Counted from the first letter of the stretch, positions 1-11,841 are shown. The stretch is DNA of 64,000 nt from Acanthornis magna (GCA_036785705.1 JAWUZG010001149.1:59758-123757); one strand, 5' to 3'. The notes: generated by a model from the sequence alone, not told the origin. A program made the numbers and translations.

Positions 1-864
1 CTTGCAGGTTTTTTCTTTGGTTCCTTTCTGAGCCCAATACAGAGTTGGTTCCTCTGGGACCCACCCTATAGAACTTCCGTTACTAACTTCATATCTCTTA
101 CAGGGAGTATTTCCTACTTTGCTAAGGAAGTTTTCCCCAGTATGCCAAAGGCACTCTTCTCCTATCACTATTGAACTTAAAATCCACCCTTCTGGCCGGT
201 TTTCTCCTTTCATATTTGTTCGGTTCCATTTAAGAAGTTCTACAGGGCCTAGGCTAGTGCCCTTCCATGGCCATTCCTCTGTCATTAAAGCCCCACCACA
301 GACTCAACAGTTGGTAATGTTTAGTTCCTTACTTATTCTTTCCCCCAGTTCTACAAACAGGTTTTTCCCTACTCCTGAGATTTCCATTTCTTTTTCCAAT
401 TGTTGTTTGAGTTTTGTATACAAATCCTGATGTGGGGTTGATACAGGGTTGGATTGCTGGGTTGGTTTCACCTTTTTGTTTACTGTTTGTTCCTTTACCA
501 AATCTTGGACTCGGTTACTAAGGGCAAAAGTGAAGCAAACCCATTTTTCCCCTTTTGGACATTTTTCTCCTAACCTACTACCACTTGTTCCTAAGTTTTC
601 CGCAATCCAGTATCTTTTCCCGTTTTGTGTGCAAGTAGCTAATTTGGATGGATCATAGCATTGATTGCTAACATGAGTATGGGTAAAAAAAAGGAACCTC
701 GGGTTCATTCCCAGTAAAGTGTCCAGTAGCATTTGCAACACGATTTTGCTTATATCCCATAAGGGAAAAGGCAAAGAATGAATGACACAAGGAGGAATAG
801 TAGAGGTCCGGTATGGCTTATACCCCCACCTCCCATGCCTATGGGGTTGCTGCCCATAGCAGGG
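1..864 (-). pseudogene. env: Retroviral env surface-subunit remnant, interrupted
   Basis: One minus-strand frame is open from 864 to 307, hits TGA at 304–306, then stays open to the window edge at 1. Residues around the stop read Asn-Cys, stop, Val-Cys-Gly-Gly, so the stop sits where the Trp of a CWxC motif is expected. CWxC is the SU motif of gammaretrovirus-type Env that takes part in the SU–TM disulfide. Other Cys residues and N-glycosylation-type sites (NIT, NRT, NGS) fit a surface glycoprotein. No ATG occurs in the 864–307 stretch, so the start would have come from upstream or by splicing. Identification rests on position and the motif and not on a long match. Confidence 0.7.
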
Positions 865-925
865 CTATAGAATCTTCTCGGTGGCGAGTACAGTGGTCAA
901 TCCGGTCTTGCCCTCTATTTCCTTG

Positions 926-1291
926 TCACTTCCTCCTTATTAGTTTCCAAGCAAATCGCCTTCGACACTTTTTAACTGTGGTTTCCCATTGTTCCTCGGG
1001 TACTTCCCATTCAACAGGTACTCGAAATTCCCACTCACAGAGCAAAGTTATTATTTGAGTTAACCCTAGTTCTGTCTGGATAGGGAGTGAATTTCGCTCT
1101 CGACACTTCACGCAATGAGCTTGCCATTTTTGTGAATGACAATACCAGTTTTTCCCACAATGTATGCAGTTACATTTAACCCAGCTAGCATGTCCGATGA
1201 ACCAGACAAGGTATGTGGTATGGCATTGAAGAAGGTTGTAGTATCTCCTTGAGATTAGGATACAGTCTATTTTCTTCTTTATATAAATCAC
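926..1291 (-). pseudogene. Cys/His-rich frame between pol and env, function unknown
   Basis: A 121-codon frame lies between integrase and env in the proviral order. Residues roughly 38–75 contain a dense run of Cys and His: C-x-C-x2-C, then a Cys followed by His, then H-C-x2-C. This could bind zinc. The C-terminal end is strongly basic (KKCRRRF, then RRK). The start is only the first possible codon of the open stretch, so the real N-terminus is unknown. I do not recognise the family. Possibilities are an accessory protein, an env leader read in another frame, or coincidence. No signal peptide is obvious. Confidence 0.35.
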
Positions 1292-1500
1292 AGGCTAAGG
1301 CTAAAACGTAAGGACCCTTTGTTCGAAATAGTCCTGATCCTCCAGTTTGGGGTGGAAGTATTCCTCCCCAAGGCGGGTATCAGAGGTTTCTCAAAACTTG
1401 TCCAGATGGCACTTGAAACCGCTGATATAAACTTGACCTTATTTTCCAATTATTTGTGATTCTCGGTACCTCCCTTGGATCATTTGGGTCTTCCCAGTTC
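1188..1500 (-). other. Unidentified open frame overlapping the pol end, one stop
   Basis: On the minus strand a third frame is open from about 1500 to 1188 apart from a TGA at 1380–1382, and it ends with TAG at 1185–1187. Its start overlaps the last codons of the integrase frame, as env or accessory reading frames often do in retroviruses. It includes the stretches KGPYVLALACDLYKEENRL and YPPWGGILPPQTGG. I do not recognise the protein. It could be the true N-terminal part of an env-type or accessory product broken by a stop, or chance. Confidence 0.35.
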
Positions 1501-3987
1501 ATTACCACCAAGTCCTCTCTTAAGAGTCAACCTGGTATCGCCTGGCTTAGAGGTTAGAGTCCACTCCTTAGGTTCTTCCACAGGTCCTTTAATTCTGCTG
1601 GCGTGGATCCATCCTCTTTCCCTGGTCCGGATCGCTGCCTCAGTTGTCAGTAGTACCTGAAAAGGACCTTCCCATTGTGGGGTTAAAGATTGTTCTCTCC
1701 ACAATTTCACTAATACCCATTCCCCTGGTTGGATATTATGAATTTTAAATTCTAAGGGAGTGGTTTGAGGGATTATCCCTTTTAACCGCAAATTTTCAAG
1801 TGTTTTTGCAGTGGTGATGACACATTTTCTAACACTCATTTCCTCTTCTTCATAAGTAGCAGTTTCATGTTGTGTGGTTAAAAAAGGCAACCCAAAGATT
1901 CTCAGTAGAGCCAATGGTAAACATTTTACCCAGGACATCTGTGTTTCAATCATCAGTTTTGTTAGAGCTCTTTTTAAAGTCTGGTTCATTCTTTCTTCCC
2001 GGCCCGAACTCTGTGGATGCCATGGGGTATGTGATTCCCATTTTATTCCCTACTGTACTACTATTTGTTGTAGTACATTTGAAGTAAAATGTGTTCCTCT
2101 ATCTGAGTCTATTCTATTAACCATTCCATATCTGGGAATAATTTGTTCTAAAAGGGTTTTACATACTACATTAGCTGTAGCTCTGACAGTGGGGACAGCT
2201 TCCACCCAATGAGTTAAATGATCTATTATTACTAATAAAAATTTCCACTTCTGTACTTGAGGGAGTTCAGTAAAATCTACTTGGATACTTTGAAATGGTT
2301 GCAGAGCTAACTCGTGACCTCCTGGGGTTGTTTTTCTCATTACCTTTTTATTTACTTTTTGACAAGTTATGCATTTCTCAGTTACTTGCTTTGCTAATCC
2401 AAAGACCCCAATGCACCCATAATTCCTTAAAAAGTGATCACACAAAGCCTGAGTACCCCAATGAGTCTTTTGATGCAAGCCTTCTAATACTTTTCTAGTA
2501 AGCGGTTTATTAAGTAACTGCCTTCCATCAGGGAGTTTCCATTTGCCAGATGGATCTTGCTTTCCCCCGATCTTACTTAATTCCTTTTCTTCTGCTTCAC
2601 TAAATTTTGGAATTTCCGGTTCTTCCTTATCTGGAGTCAAAATTAACAAGATTTTTTTGGTCCCATTCTCTGCTGCATCTTTAGCTTCTTGGTCTGCCGG
2701 ATTATTCCCTCTTATTTCTGGGGTCATTCCCTTTTGGTGTCCCTTAACATGTACTACTGCTATTTCTTCTGGCAACTTTAGTGCTTCTAAAACCTCTAAA
2801 ATCAGTCCTTCATGTATTAATCCTTTTCCCTTAGAATTTAGTAATCCTCTTTCTTCCCAAATTTTCCCAAAAGTATGTACTACTCCAAAGGCATATTTTG
2901 AATCAGTATATATGGTTCCTTTTTCTTTTGCTAGATATTCCAATGCTCTCTTTAGAGCATATAATTCACAAGATTGAGCTGACCAATGTGAAGGCAATTT
3001 CCCTTTTTCAATAGTCTGCATATTTTCTCCATCTACTAAAGTATATCCTGACATTCTTTTTCCTTGTAGGCATCTAGATGAACCATCAACATATATTTTT
3101 CTCCCTTCTGGGAGGGCCTGTTCTGCTAGATCTTCCCAAACCTTAGTTTGATATTGTATAATTTCTGAGCAGTTATGTATTAAATCACTTTCTGGTTCTC
3201 CATATAAAAATTGAGCTGGGTTTAAACTTTTGTCTACTTCTAATGTCAAGTCATCACTGTCTATTAGAATTGCTTCATATTTTAACATTCTGCAATCGGT
3301 TAACCATTTTTCAGCTTTCTGATTTAACATGCTCCTGACTGCATGAGGACTATGCACAATTAACTTGCTTCCAAAAGTAAGTTTACGACTCTCTTCTACT
3401 TGAATGGCAGTAGCTGCTATAGCTTGTACACGCACTGGCCAGCCATGGCTTACTGGATCTAGCATTTTAGATAAATAAGCTATTGGCCTTTTCACTCCTC
3501 CCCATTCCTGAACTAAGACTCCATGGGCTACTCCACTTTCTGCATTCACATACAGATGAAAAGGTTTTTCTAATGAGGGTAAACCCAAAGCAGGTACTGA
3601 GGCTAGCTTAATCTTTAGTTCTTCTAATTTAATATCATCTTTAGTCCATTTTATATTGTCCCCCTCTGTCAATTTTTCGTACAAGAATTTTACTGCCTTT
3701 GTATACCCTTCAATCCACAGTCTACAATGTCCCAATAATCCAAGCAGCCTTCTAACTTCCTTCTTTGAAGAAGGAGGGGGGAGAGATAAAATCCCCGCAA
3801 TCCACTCAGGATTTAGTTTTTGGCTTCCTTTACTTATTAAATGACTGAGATACTTTACTTCTGATTCCACAAATTGTAGTTTTCCTTTTGATACTCTTAA
3901 TCCTTTTTCCCCAAGAAAGTTTAAAAGTTTGATAGTAGTCTCTCTAACTTCTGTTTCAACTTCCCCTGATAAGAAAAGATCATCAAT
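1480..3987 (-). pseudogene. pol: Retroviral pol remnant: RT C-terminus, RNase H and integrase
   Basis: One frame is open from 3987 to 2053, has a single TAG at 2050–2052, and continues in the same frame to 1480. It begins at the Asp-Asp of the RT active site, followed by RT thumb and connection sequence. RNase H starts about 260 residues downstream of 3870 (YVDGSSR, then YTDSKYAF and VKGHQKG). Integrase follows with its zinc-binding pair HQKTH and CITC, the first Asp in VDFTELP, the second in SDRGTHF, and the Glu in the SGREERMN stretch beyond the nonsense codon. The distance between the second Asp and that Glu fits the family's D,D-35-E spacing. The tail up to 1480 looks like an integrase C-terminal domain. 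Family assignment is secure; the copy cannot make a full-length Pol. Confidence 0.9.
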
Positions 3988-6005
3988 TTAGGTTTCTCAG
4001 CTGAAGGATATTGCAGGTGAAACTTGCTTCGAGAGAAAATCCCAATAGGTGTATTTTGTTTTAAACTAATTATTTTTACCTGGAGTCTGAACACATGAGC
4101 AAAATGCACCTCTCCACCTAATAATCAATTTTGACACCAAGCCATCCTGAGCACTAGATGAATCACCAGGTGAAGGGAAAAGAAGCATTTGGCCCTCTTC
4201 CAACAGCATTTCATGGTGCCTAGATATGAAAGTCTTTGACAAAACAGTGCTTTTCCTGTATTTGAAATTGCAGCACATATTCATAATCTCCCAAGACAAT
4301 AACCAGGAGTCTGCAAGTGTGATGCAAAGAGAAGTAGTAGAAATCAGAGGATCCTTTAGTTTTTGGTTTACTAATTTAGCCTGGGACTGGAAAGAACTCT
4401 AGAGCAATGATTATAGAGTAGTTATTTCCTGTGTTTGTGAAGATATGCATTTTCTTTCTTACTTTCTCCTCCCCCCCACCCCCATGCCCCATGTGGCATG
4501 GATCCTTTAAGTTTTAAGAGATTTTTTTCTTTGGGTCCTTCTTTAATATTAGTAAGCAGCAATTGATTACTTACCCAAGTGTGCAGTAACTGAACAAACC
4601 CGAACAAGTACATTGCCATATAATGAAGCGATCTTAAATAAGGGTATTAAATTCTGAGCAGTCATTCTGTAGGAAAAGACAGATGGAGATTAAGAATGTA
4701 GTAGGAATAAGAAAATGATGACATGACTGTAAAGTGTTTTTCATGTATATTGGTATAGCAATTAGTGACTTGCTCATGCAGCCTTTCAGAAAGGGTGGCC
4801 TAAGTGAGACTTGTAGTTCCTTCTTAGACTCCTTGATGCTTCGATCCTGTAGTTAAAATTTGGCACATTGCTATTTAATGGTATAGCAAGGTGCTGCAGA
4901 CTCATCTCCAAATTAGTTAAAAGAAATGGAGTTCATTTTCATTCCTGCTGTTTCTCTCTCTGTGTGCTAAGGATTGTTGCATTTAAGTGTTGGAAACCTA
5001 CTTTGAATAGGAGAGGGAATTTAGTTCGGGGATGAACCCGTTCATCCATTTGGGGAAAATTTTCCTGCAAGGTAAAAGATTTCAAAATCATGTGCTGGAG
5101 ACTCTAGTTTAAAATTAATGTTTCTGGAGTATTATAGTTGAAAATGTGCAATTATTCATGATAGAATTGGAAGTAATAGTACACTGTTTTCATCTGTATC
5201 TTAAAAAGCCATGCTTAATTAATCTTGTGCTTTCCTGTACAAAATGTGGTCTCCCAAGCTTTCAGTCGTTTTTACATTATGGTTGTACATTCAGAAAAAT
5301 TACTCTTTCACATTAGTCAGTTGGTGTCACCTTTCCCCAAGCCATTCCGGTCCATTCTGCGTGCTTCCTCATTCCACTGCCTTTTCTCTCATGTCTCCTC
5401 TTCTTCTCATCTTATTTCTTTTCATATTGATTTTTTCCCTCATGCTCTTATTTTGTGTGCATTTCTTCTCTGGTTGTCACTTTACAATCAGCTGCAAACG
5501 GTGTCTTATTTGCTTCTGTGTCTTCTGTTATGACAATATGCTGAAGAGTTGTGTTAAGGTGCAGGATATTTTGTAAGATTTGTTCAGGGCAGGTGCAAGG
5601 GATGTGGTGACTGACCTGATTTTCCATGGATTGGTCTATGGAAAGGAAAAGGTGAGGAATGTCCTGACAGTGGATGTGAAAAATGGAAGTTTAGAAAAAG
5701 CAGGTAGAAAAAAAAAAAATCAAGGAAGTGAGTTATAGGGATCAGCACAAGAGGAAATACTTGATCATTTGAAATGGAATGAGAAAGTGGGGACAAGGGA
5801 TTTTGATGTTGCTGATGGAAGCTGCTGTTTCTGCTGAATCAAGCTTCTGAGGGGTCCCTTGTCTTTTACACAAGTTGTCTGAACTAACCTTTGTTGTTTT
5901 CAGATTATCCAACAGCTGTTGGAAAACTTAGAAAAAATGATTCATAAGCTTGGCCCTAAGTGATTGTGTTTTTTCATGAGGTGCTATTTTTTTTCATTTT
6001 GACAG
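3988..6005 (+). other. Non-coding stretch between provirus and first visible semaphorin exon
   Basis: I see no exon, RNA gene or recognisable element here. Short open frames lack family features. It holds a C-run near 4471–4483 and an A-run near 5708–5719. The signal-peptide exon of the semaphorin was looked for and not found, so this is probably intron sequence, with the 5' exon either further left beyond the provirus or lost. Confidence 0.5.
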
Positions 6006-6151
6006 AGGTCCAGCTAATACATTTTAAGGAATCAAAAGTGTCAAACTATTCAGTCTTGCTGTTAAGTGAAGACAAAAATGTTCTATTTGTAGGAGCCAGG
6101 GAAGTGATCTTTGCCTTAAATGCAGTGAATATTGCTGAGAAGCAGCACGAG
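6006..6151 (+). CDS. SEMA4D: SEMA4D-like exon, start of sema domain
   Basis: Acceptor AG at 6004–6005 and donor GT at 6152. The exon begins with two bases of a split codon. It contains LLLSEDKNVLFVGAREVIFA and ends NIAEKQHE, the first blade strands of a class 4 sema domain. It has no stop and both splice sites are canonical. Confidence 0.9.
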
Positions 6152-6884
6152 GTATGCCTTTTAATACATTATCCTCCATGTAAAAATCATACTCCAAATT
6201 TGACTTAATTTCCTGATATCAGTAGCATTGCATTTTAGGCAAATAGGTATCTGAAAGAGAAATTACTCTGTATGGACTACTCCAATACTATTTCTGGAAG
6301 GTTTTACAGAGTAAAAGAGAGGAAGAAGGGAGAGCTTAGATATAAACAAGTCATTAGAGGTCTCCTTGGGTGTTTTCTTACTGTCAGGAGTGGGCTGTCT
6401 TCTGTTAATCTGAATTTTGATGGGTGGTGGTGGGCACTTTCACCAGCATATAAAACATAGCTGTGAAGTTGTACTCAGTATAATGAAAATTGGTCCAGTA
6501 AGTTTTCTTGGATTCCTCTCCCCCAAGTGTTTTTTATTCAAGTCTTAGGAAGTACTTCAAATTGCAAAAATACTTAAACCAATTGCAGTTTCATTTCCCT
6601 AAGGCATATGGTAATGAAAAGTTTGTTAGCAATTTGTGGGGAATTGTCATTATGAACCCAAAAGACGGTAGTTCGGTTCTGCTTAAGGCACATGGATTTC
6701 AAAATGTCACCTCCTTGGGAAAAAATGGCTTTGAACCTTGAAATGCTGCCTGCAAAATGTCTTGCATTTGCTCTAGATAGTATTAGGATTGCCTTTTCTT
6801 ATGTGGGTCACTGCAAGATTTTCAGACCTTGCATTGAATTCAAGTACTTTCAATGTGCTTTTTGTTGCATGTTTTTTCACTTAG

Positions 6885-6947
6885 TTACACTGGAAGGTCA
6901 CAGAAGATAAAAGGACTCAATGTGTACTCAAGGGCAAATCAGAACAG
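6885..6947 (+). CDS. SEMA4D: SEMA4D-like exon, sema domain
   Basis: Acceptor TTAG at 6881–6884 and donor GTATGT at 6948. The 21 codons begin LHWKVTEDK and end GKSEQ, corresponding to the family's WKVSEDK segment. Phase 0 at both ends, intact. Confidence 0.88.
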
Positions 6948-9299
6948 GTATGTACTTTTATTGAAAGTTGAGAAAGATCTTGCACATTTTACTTCAAGAG
7001 GAGTGATGTTAAAAGAAGAAATTGTCCAACTGTTTGAAATTAAAATGTCAAGATAATCACTTAATTTTTTTTTATTAACTTGAGTGTTAGAAACAATGCT
7101 TAGTCTTTTTTTAAAAATTCTTAGTTCTTCATTTTTTGTTGTTGAATATTATTTGAATGTTCGAAAACATGAACACACCGTGATGTGTGCTTAACATTCA
7201 TGGTTTTCCCTTAAGACAATAAAAGATACAGCTTTCACTGAAGTAATTGATAGCAACTGTTGTGTTTTGTTACTGCAATAATTCCGTCAACGCATTTGAT
7301 TTAACGGAATGAATGATTAATTTGAAATGCTTTGCTTTAGAGCATAGGGGCTTTTTATTAGGCCAGTGTATTTTTTCACTAAGTGTAGATCCGTGTGTTG
7401 TGTTGCTTGGCGGGTGTGACTCAGAGAGCAGCCAGACCTGCCAGCTCGGCAGGGTCCCGTGGTGTTTGTGGGAACCACTGACTCCGCATGACTGCCAGGA
7501 GCTGGCCTGCTCCTTTTGCCTCTCTGTGGAGATGATTTACTCGAGCTAGTTGTATGTGGATGTACCTTTCTGTTTTGTAATACTACTTCATTTAGTGTAT
7601 TTGTGCAATACCACTCATGCAGTAAAGCAGGGATTTGCTGGGCAAGACTGATGGTCAGGCCTTTAGCACAGGTTTGAAAGTAGAAGTCTGCAAGTGCTAT
7701 GAATACAAAAAGCAGACCTACTCTGCACTTGAGGGATGTGATGCTCGAACTTGCAGCTTCTTTGGTTCACACTGTTAAAAAACCCCAAATGCTGCATGCA
7801 GGCCTGATAGTTCCCCTGCATTCATATGCTTCATCAGGGTGGAAGTGGCTCTCTCCCTCTGACTAGCGACTTCTTTTCCTTGACTGAGCACTGGTGACCA
7901 TCAGGACATTATTGGTACATGAGGTGTGGCAGCCATTTAAAGTCTGTTTCCTCCTTGTCTATCTGTTCAGGATGGGATCAGAGAATATTATTTTTGTTTT
8001 CCAGTTCAGTTGGGGTTGCTACTAGTAATACTCACATACAGCTGTGATGAATATGAGATACGATTTTCTCTTCTATGTATGTGCATATGTTTAGCAGACT
8101 GTCTGTGAATCTCCACAAGTTCTCTCAGAAATTATTGGGGTATACTGCAGACCCCATTAATACATCTATTGACAGAGCTCTGAATTAATTTTCTTTTATT
8201 TTTTCCTGCTCCCAGTTTAGCAACTGACACTTACTGCCAGCCATGCTTTTTCCTCACTGTACTTCTGACCTTCTAGGAGTCAAGTTTATGTTGTAGCCAT
8301 GATGTTTTGCACAGTGCAATAGTTTCAAAAGAGTCAAGGTATTAAGCCACTACTCCTATTTCTTACACTTCTCACTTACAGTTCTCTCCCCCACCCATCA
8401 GCACTGTGCTGTATAATGCCAGCAGAAAGCATTCATGAAGCTGTTCAAGGGCCTGGTCTGGCAGAAAACTGGTTTTACTCTCTTCCCCCCCTGCAGTTTT
8501 CTCCCATACAGTCACAGAAATACCTAGTTTGTCTCATGAGAAGGAACAGTAAGGCCAGAGCTTAAACTTGCTTAAGAAGTCCGTGGAACAACAGTTCAGT
8601 GTTGGGATCTGGCAGTGTACCAGCAAGAATTAAGGGCTGTTGTTGATTCTGGGTTTTTTCACTCTTTTTAAGTGGGTGTTTAGAGTTGTTTTACTTCATT
8701 ATTATTCTGAATTTTTATTGTATCCTTTATTAAGGGTTTTGCTCAAACTCCTTGTTCTATTTTAGAGCAAAAGATATTAAGGAGCTTCCTTGGATGATAT
8801 CAAGGACTGGGAAAAAAGAAAAAAGGATGGCTATAAGTGACAAAGCTTTGTAGCTAATTTAAGGGTATCAGAGGTTTTGCACTTAGGAAACAACCTTGGC
8901 TGTCACTGTTTCATCGAGGTGTACAAGGGCTGACAAAGTCCAAAAGTCCCTTCACGTTTAGCTAGTTGTTCCCATGGATTGGATGTGTGTTTGGAGCTTG
9001 TCTTTCCATCAAACAGGGGATGGACCCTGCTGAGCATGGTACCCTGCTAGGGTAATGTGGCAGCTGCCCACTCCTGGCTGGAGGAAACAGCTGCTGCAGG
9101 ATTGATTAGAGTTCCTGGAGACTGTGGGGAGATGGTGTCCCAACGTCACGTGTGTGTCACGCGGGCTCGCCGCTGTGATGTGGCACAAGTCGTGGCGATG
9201 GACGAGCTGGCAGCACATTGTTTGTTTATGTTGGAATGTGGAGACTGTGGTTTGTCAGAGCTAGTCCTTTCCTCATCCTCTGTTGTTGTTCTGATTTTC
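6948..9299 (+). other. Intron sequence, nothing else seen
   Basis: Between the exons ending 6947 and starting 9583. I see no further exon or recognised repeat in this part. A more GC-rich patch at about 7395–7520 has no intact semaphorin reading. Confidence 0.5.
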
Positions 9300-9470
9300 T
9301 GATATTCGTGGAGGTTCGCGGAAGCTCGCAGGGAAGTCAGGCAGGCAGCACACAAGATGGCGAAAAGAGAAACTTTATTTACAAGAACTTCTTTATATAT
9401 CCATTAATAGTCTAATAATTATTGGCTGATAGTTTTTCCACCCCCTATAATGATTGGTTACAATGCTGAA
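9300..9470 (-). mobile_element. Short antisense LTR-like fragment in intron
   Basis: Read on the minus strand, the stretch holds two CCAAT boxes (near 9451–9456 and 9420–9426), a TATATAAAG box (near 9391–9399) and AATAAAG (near 9370–9376). A GC-richer U5-like tail containing CGCCATCTTG follows, and it ends in CA at 9300–9301. This is the expected U3–R–U5 order of a retroviral LTR, compressed into about 170 bp. I could not identify target-site duplications or a family, so the boundaries are approximate. Confidence 0.45.
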
Positions 9471-9582
9471 GTGTCCAGTACCAAAACAATGAGATTAGAA
9501 AGCACAAGAATGCAAGTTATCTCTATTCTCCATGAGAAAGAAGAGAAAGATTTTAAAACAGTGCAACTACACTCCGTTACAG

Positions 9583-9681
9583 ACGGAGTGTCGTAATTAC
9601 GTGCATGTCTTGCAACAGCTGAATGATACTTTTCTCTACGTGTGTGGAACTAACGCATTTCAGCCAAGGTGTGATTACCTG
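9583..9681 (+). CDS. SEMA4D: SEMA4D-like exon, sema domain
   Basis: Acceptor TTACAG before 9583 and donor GTAAGA at 9682. The 33 codons begin TECRNY and include YVCGTNAFQP followed by a Cys, the conserved sema-domain 'CGTNAFQP' segment. Intact, phase 0 at both ends. Confidence 0.92.
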
Positions 9682-10441
9682 GTAAGAAATGTACCTATGT
9701 TTTGACCCAGCAGCAGCTGCAACTTCAAAGCAGCTCAGGTAAACAGAGTTAGTCTCCATTCCCAAAACTCTTCACTGCTGGTTGTAAGATTAGGAGCATT
9801 TATTGTACTGTCCCACCATAATGGTGGAGTATGGAAATAAGCTGCACTGCTCCTTTTTCAGACCACTCAATGAATGATTGATTCATCTTGTCTAACTGCA
9901 GATTTACTTTCTTTTAGCTTTTATAATTCTTTGTGTTTTGTGTGTTAGCATGAAACCAGTTACTAAACCTGAAATGACATTGTTTGCAACTTCCACCCAT
10001 AACCAAATCTCCCTGAAATTTCTCAGTTTCCTGTCTCTGCTTGTCTCTGCTCCTGGCTGTGCCAAAGATTTGTAGTGTTGAATCCTTCAAAATGAAGTCT
10101 TGGCACAAAATTAAAACTTTTTTCTCACTGCTGACTCTTGTATCATTTTCCTTACTGCAGCTCTCAGCAATTTGAAAACTGAGAAATCTTGTAATTCTTT
10201 GTGCCTTTAGCTTCCAGTGTCTTCATTACACAATAAAACTGATTACTTCCCCAGCACTGTGGCTACAGTTCAACTTGCTGATCCTCATTCTCTTGATTTT
10301 TGAGGGATTTATGAAGTAGCAGCCAAAGTGCTCTATTGCTTTTTAAAGCCTAGTTGGATTACGCCCTATCTCACAAATTTAACATCATCTCAAAAATTGC
10401 TAAATCCACCTCAGAAAGCCTTCTTAATTTCTAAGACTCTC

Positions 10442-10460
10442 CTTTTTTTTTTTTTTTTTC
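10442..10460 (+). repeat. Poly-T run
   Basis: A run of about 19 T residues in the intron, possibly a reversed poly(A) tail of an old retroposon. No retroposon body was recognised next to it. Confidence 0.8.
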
Positions 10461-10811
10461 AGACTAATTCAATAATTACCAGTTGTTTCTACGTATCAGT
10501 TAACTTCTCTGCCTTTCCTGCTGTCTGGCTTTTTTGAATGCTCTTTCTTGAGGTCTGTCTGGATTTAACTTTTCATCTTTTGCTCTTTTCTCCTTCCACC
10601 CTCACAAATTATAGGATCATATTTCTTCTATGTGGGAGAAAATAAGATTTTCTGAAAGCACATATGTCTTTCATAATTTGACACAAAATGCCTTTGATGC
10701 TGGAAGTTGATGATATAGCCCATTACTTAGTGTTTAGTGTTCAGTTAACTTTGCACAAGTTGAGTGGCTGAAAGAAAAAAGTGCTAATAGCTGTATTGTG
10801 GTTTTCAACAG

Positions 10812-10905
10812 AATTTAATTTCATTTGAACTTGGAGGTAAAACTGAAGATGGTAGGGGCAGATGTCCATTTGATCCTGCTCACAGCTACACATCTGTTAT
10901 GGTTG
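10812..10905 (+). CDS. SEMA4D: SEMA4D-like exon, sema domain
   Basis: Acceptor CAACAG and donor GTAAGT. The exon contains GRGRCPFDPAHSYTSVMV, a hallmark stretch of class 4 semaphorins. It ends one base into the next codon, matching the following exon. Confidence 0.92.
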
Positions 10906-11841
10906 GTAAGTTCAGACTTTGCATTCCTTTTTATGTTTTGGAAATGTTTTATCTTTTCCACTGTCACCATCCAGTCTGTCATTATCAAAATGGCAGCTTG
11001 CATCTGTATTTTTTGTCTTTATTTTAAAGTATAGACATTAAAATACTTACATAGTCAACCTTAGCATCTTTCTTAAAAGGAGAACTTCAAACTCTAGGTT
11101 GTTTTGGAAGCAACTTCTAAAATACTAATTTTCAAACTGTATTTCCTGGTGTTAAAGATATTTAATTCAGAGAGTCTAAATGTGCTTAGAGTGCCCTTGT
11201 AGTATCAATTACTGTGATTTCAGTAAATATAACAAGTAGTATTGTTATCTGTCCTGAAGGCATGCGACAGAATAGGGAAGCGAGGTATTTATTGCATGTG
11301 TACTTACTGCATGGAAACTCGCCGCTGAATCTTGATTTGGGGAAGGCAGAATTTATGGCTTTACCTGAGTGTCTCACGGTCATAAGAGAGAAGCTCAACT
11401 TAGCATGAAATGGGAAATAAGAAAAAAAAACAAACATGCTCCCTGCATTGTGCCTAAATTTGTACAAGTCAAGTTTGAATAATGGTGGCATAGAAAGAGA
11501 GGAAAATAATTACAGACTTCGGATGCATTTAAGTAAATCTGCATGTGTTTACATAAACGGTAGGTTTTCATGTTAAGTGTTAAAGTCCCACAAAAACAAT
11601 GTTGACTTTTGTCAGTTCTAGTGTTAGAGCAATAATAATAATAAACCCAAGTGTGGAAGTGTTAGGCTTGAGAGTGATCGGCAGAAATATAAACATAAAA
11701 GACATGTCTAGGGCAATTCAGAGGGAATCCATGTTTATTTTTTCTTGTGGGAAGTTTAAACATACATAGACTCACCAAATATTTATGTACCCTTTTTGGT
11801 ATCTAGTCCATAAGTTCAATTCTTTTGGTTTTGTGTTGAAG

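Larger units (their letters stand above)
1..3987 (-). mobile_element. Endogenous gammaretrovirus-like provirus, partial (pol and env remnants)
   Basis: Reading the minus strand from 3987 down to 1, the order is RT C-terminus, RNase H, integrase, an unidentified Cys-rich stretch, then env, as in a simple retrovirus. RNase H and integrase motifs (YVDGSSR, YTDSKYAF, VKGHQKG, HQKTH, CITC, VDFTELP) resemble class I, gammaretrovirus-like elements. Gag, protease and most of RT are missing. The recognisable pol frame stops at an in-frame TAA at 3988–3990, just before the RT Asp-Asp pair. The window edge cuts env, so the 3' LTR is not visible, and no 5' LTR is seen near 4000–4100. Several nonsense codons make this a dead copy. 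It is antisense to the semaphorin gene downstream. Confidence 0.9.

Noticed and set aside
119..3844. Plus-strand open frames across the provirus
   Set aside because: They are mirror frames of the minus-strand pol and env remnants and show no family features.
7395..7520. GC-rich patch with GTTTGTGGGAACCAC, at first taken for the YVCGTN exon
   Set aside because: The real exon, with canonical splice sites and the full motif, lies at 9583–9681.
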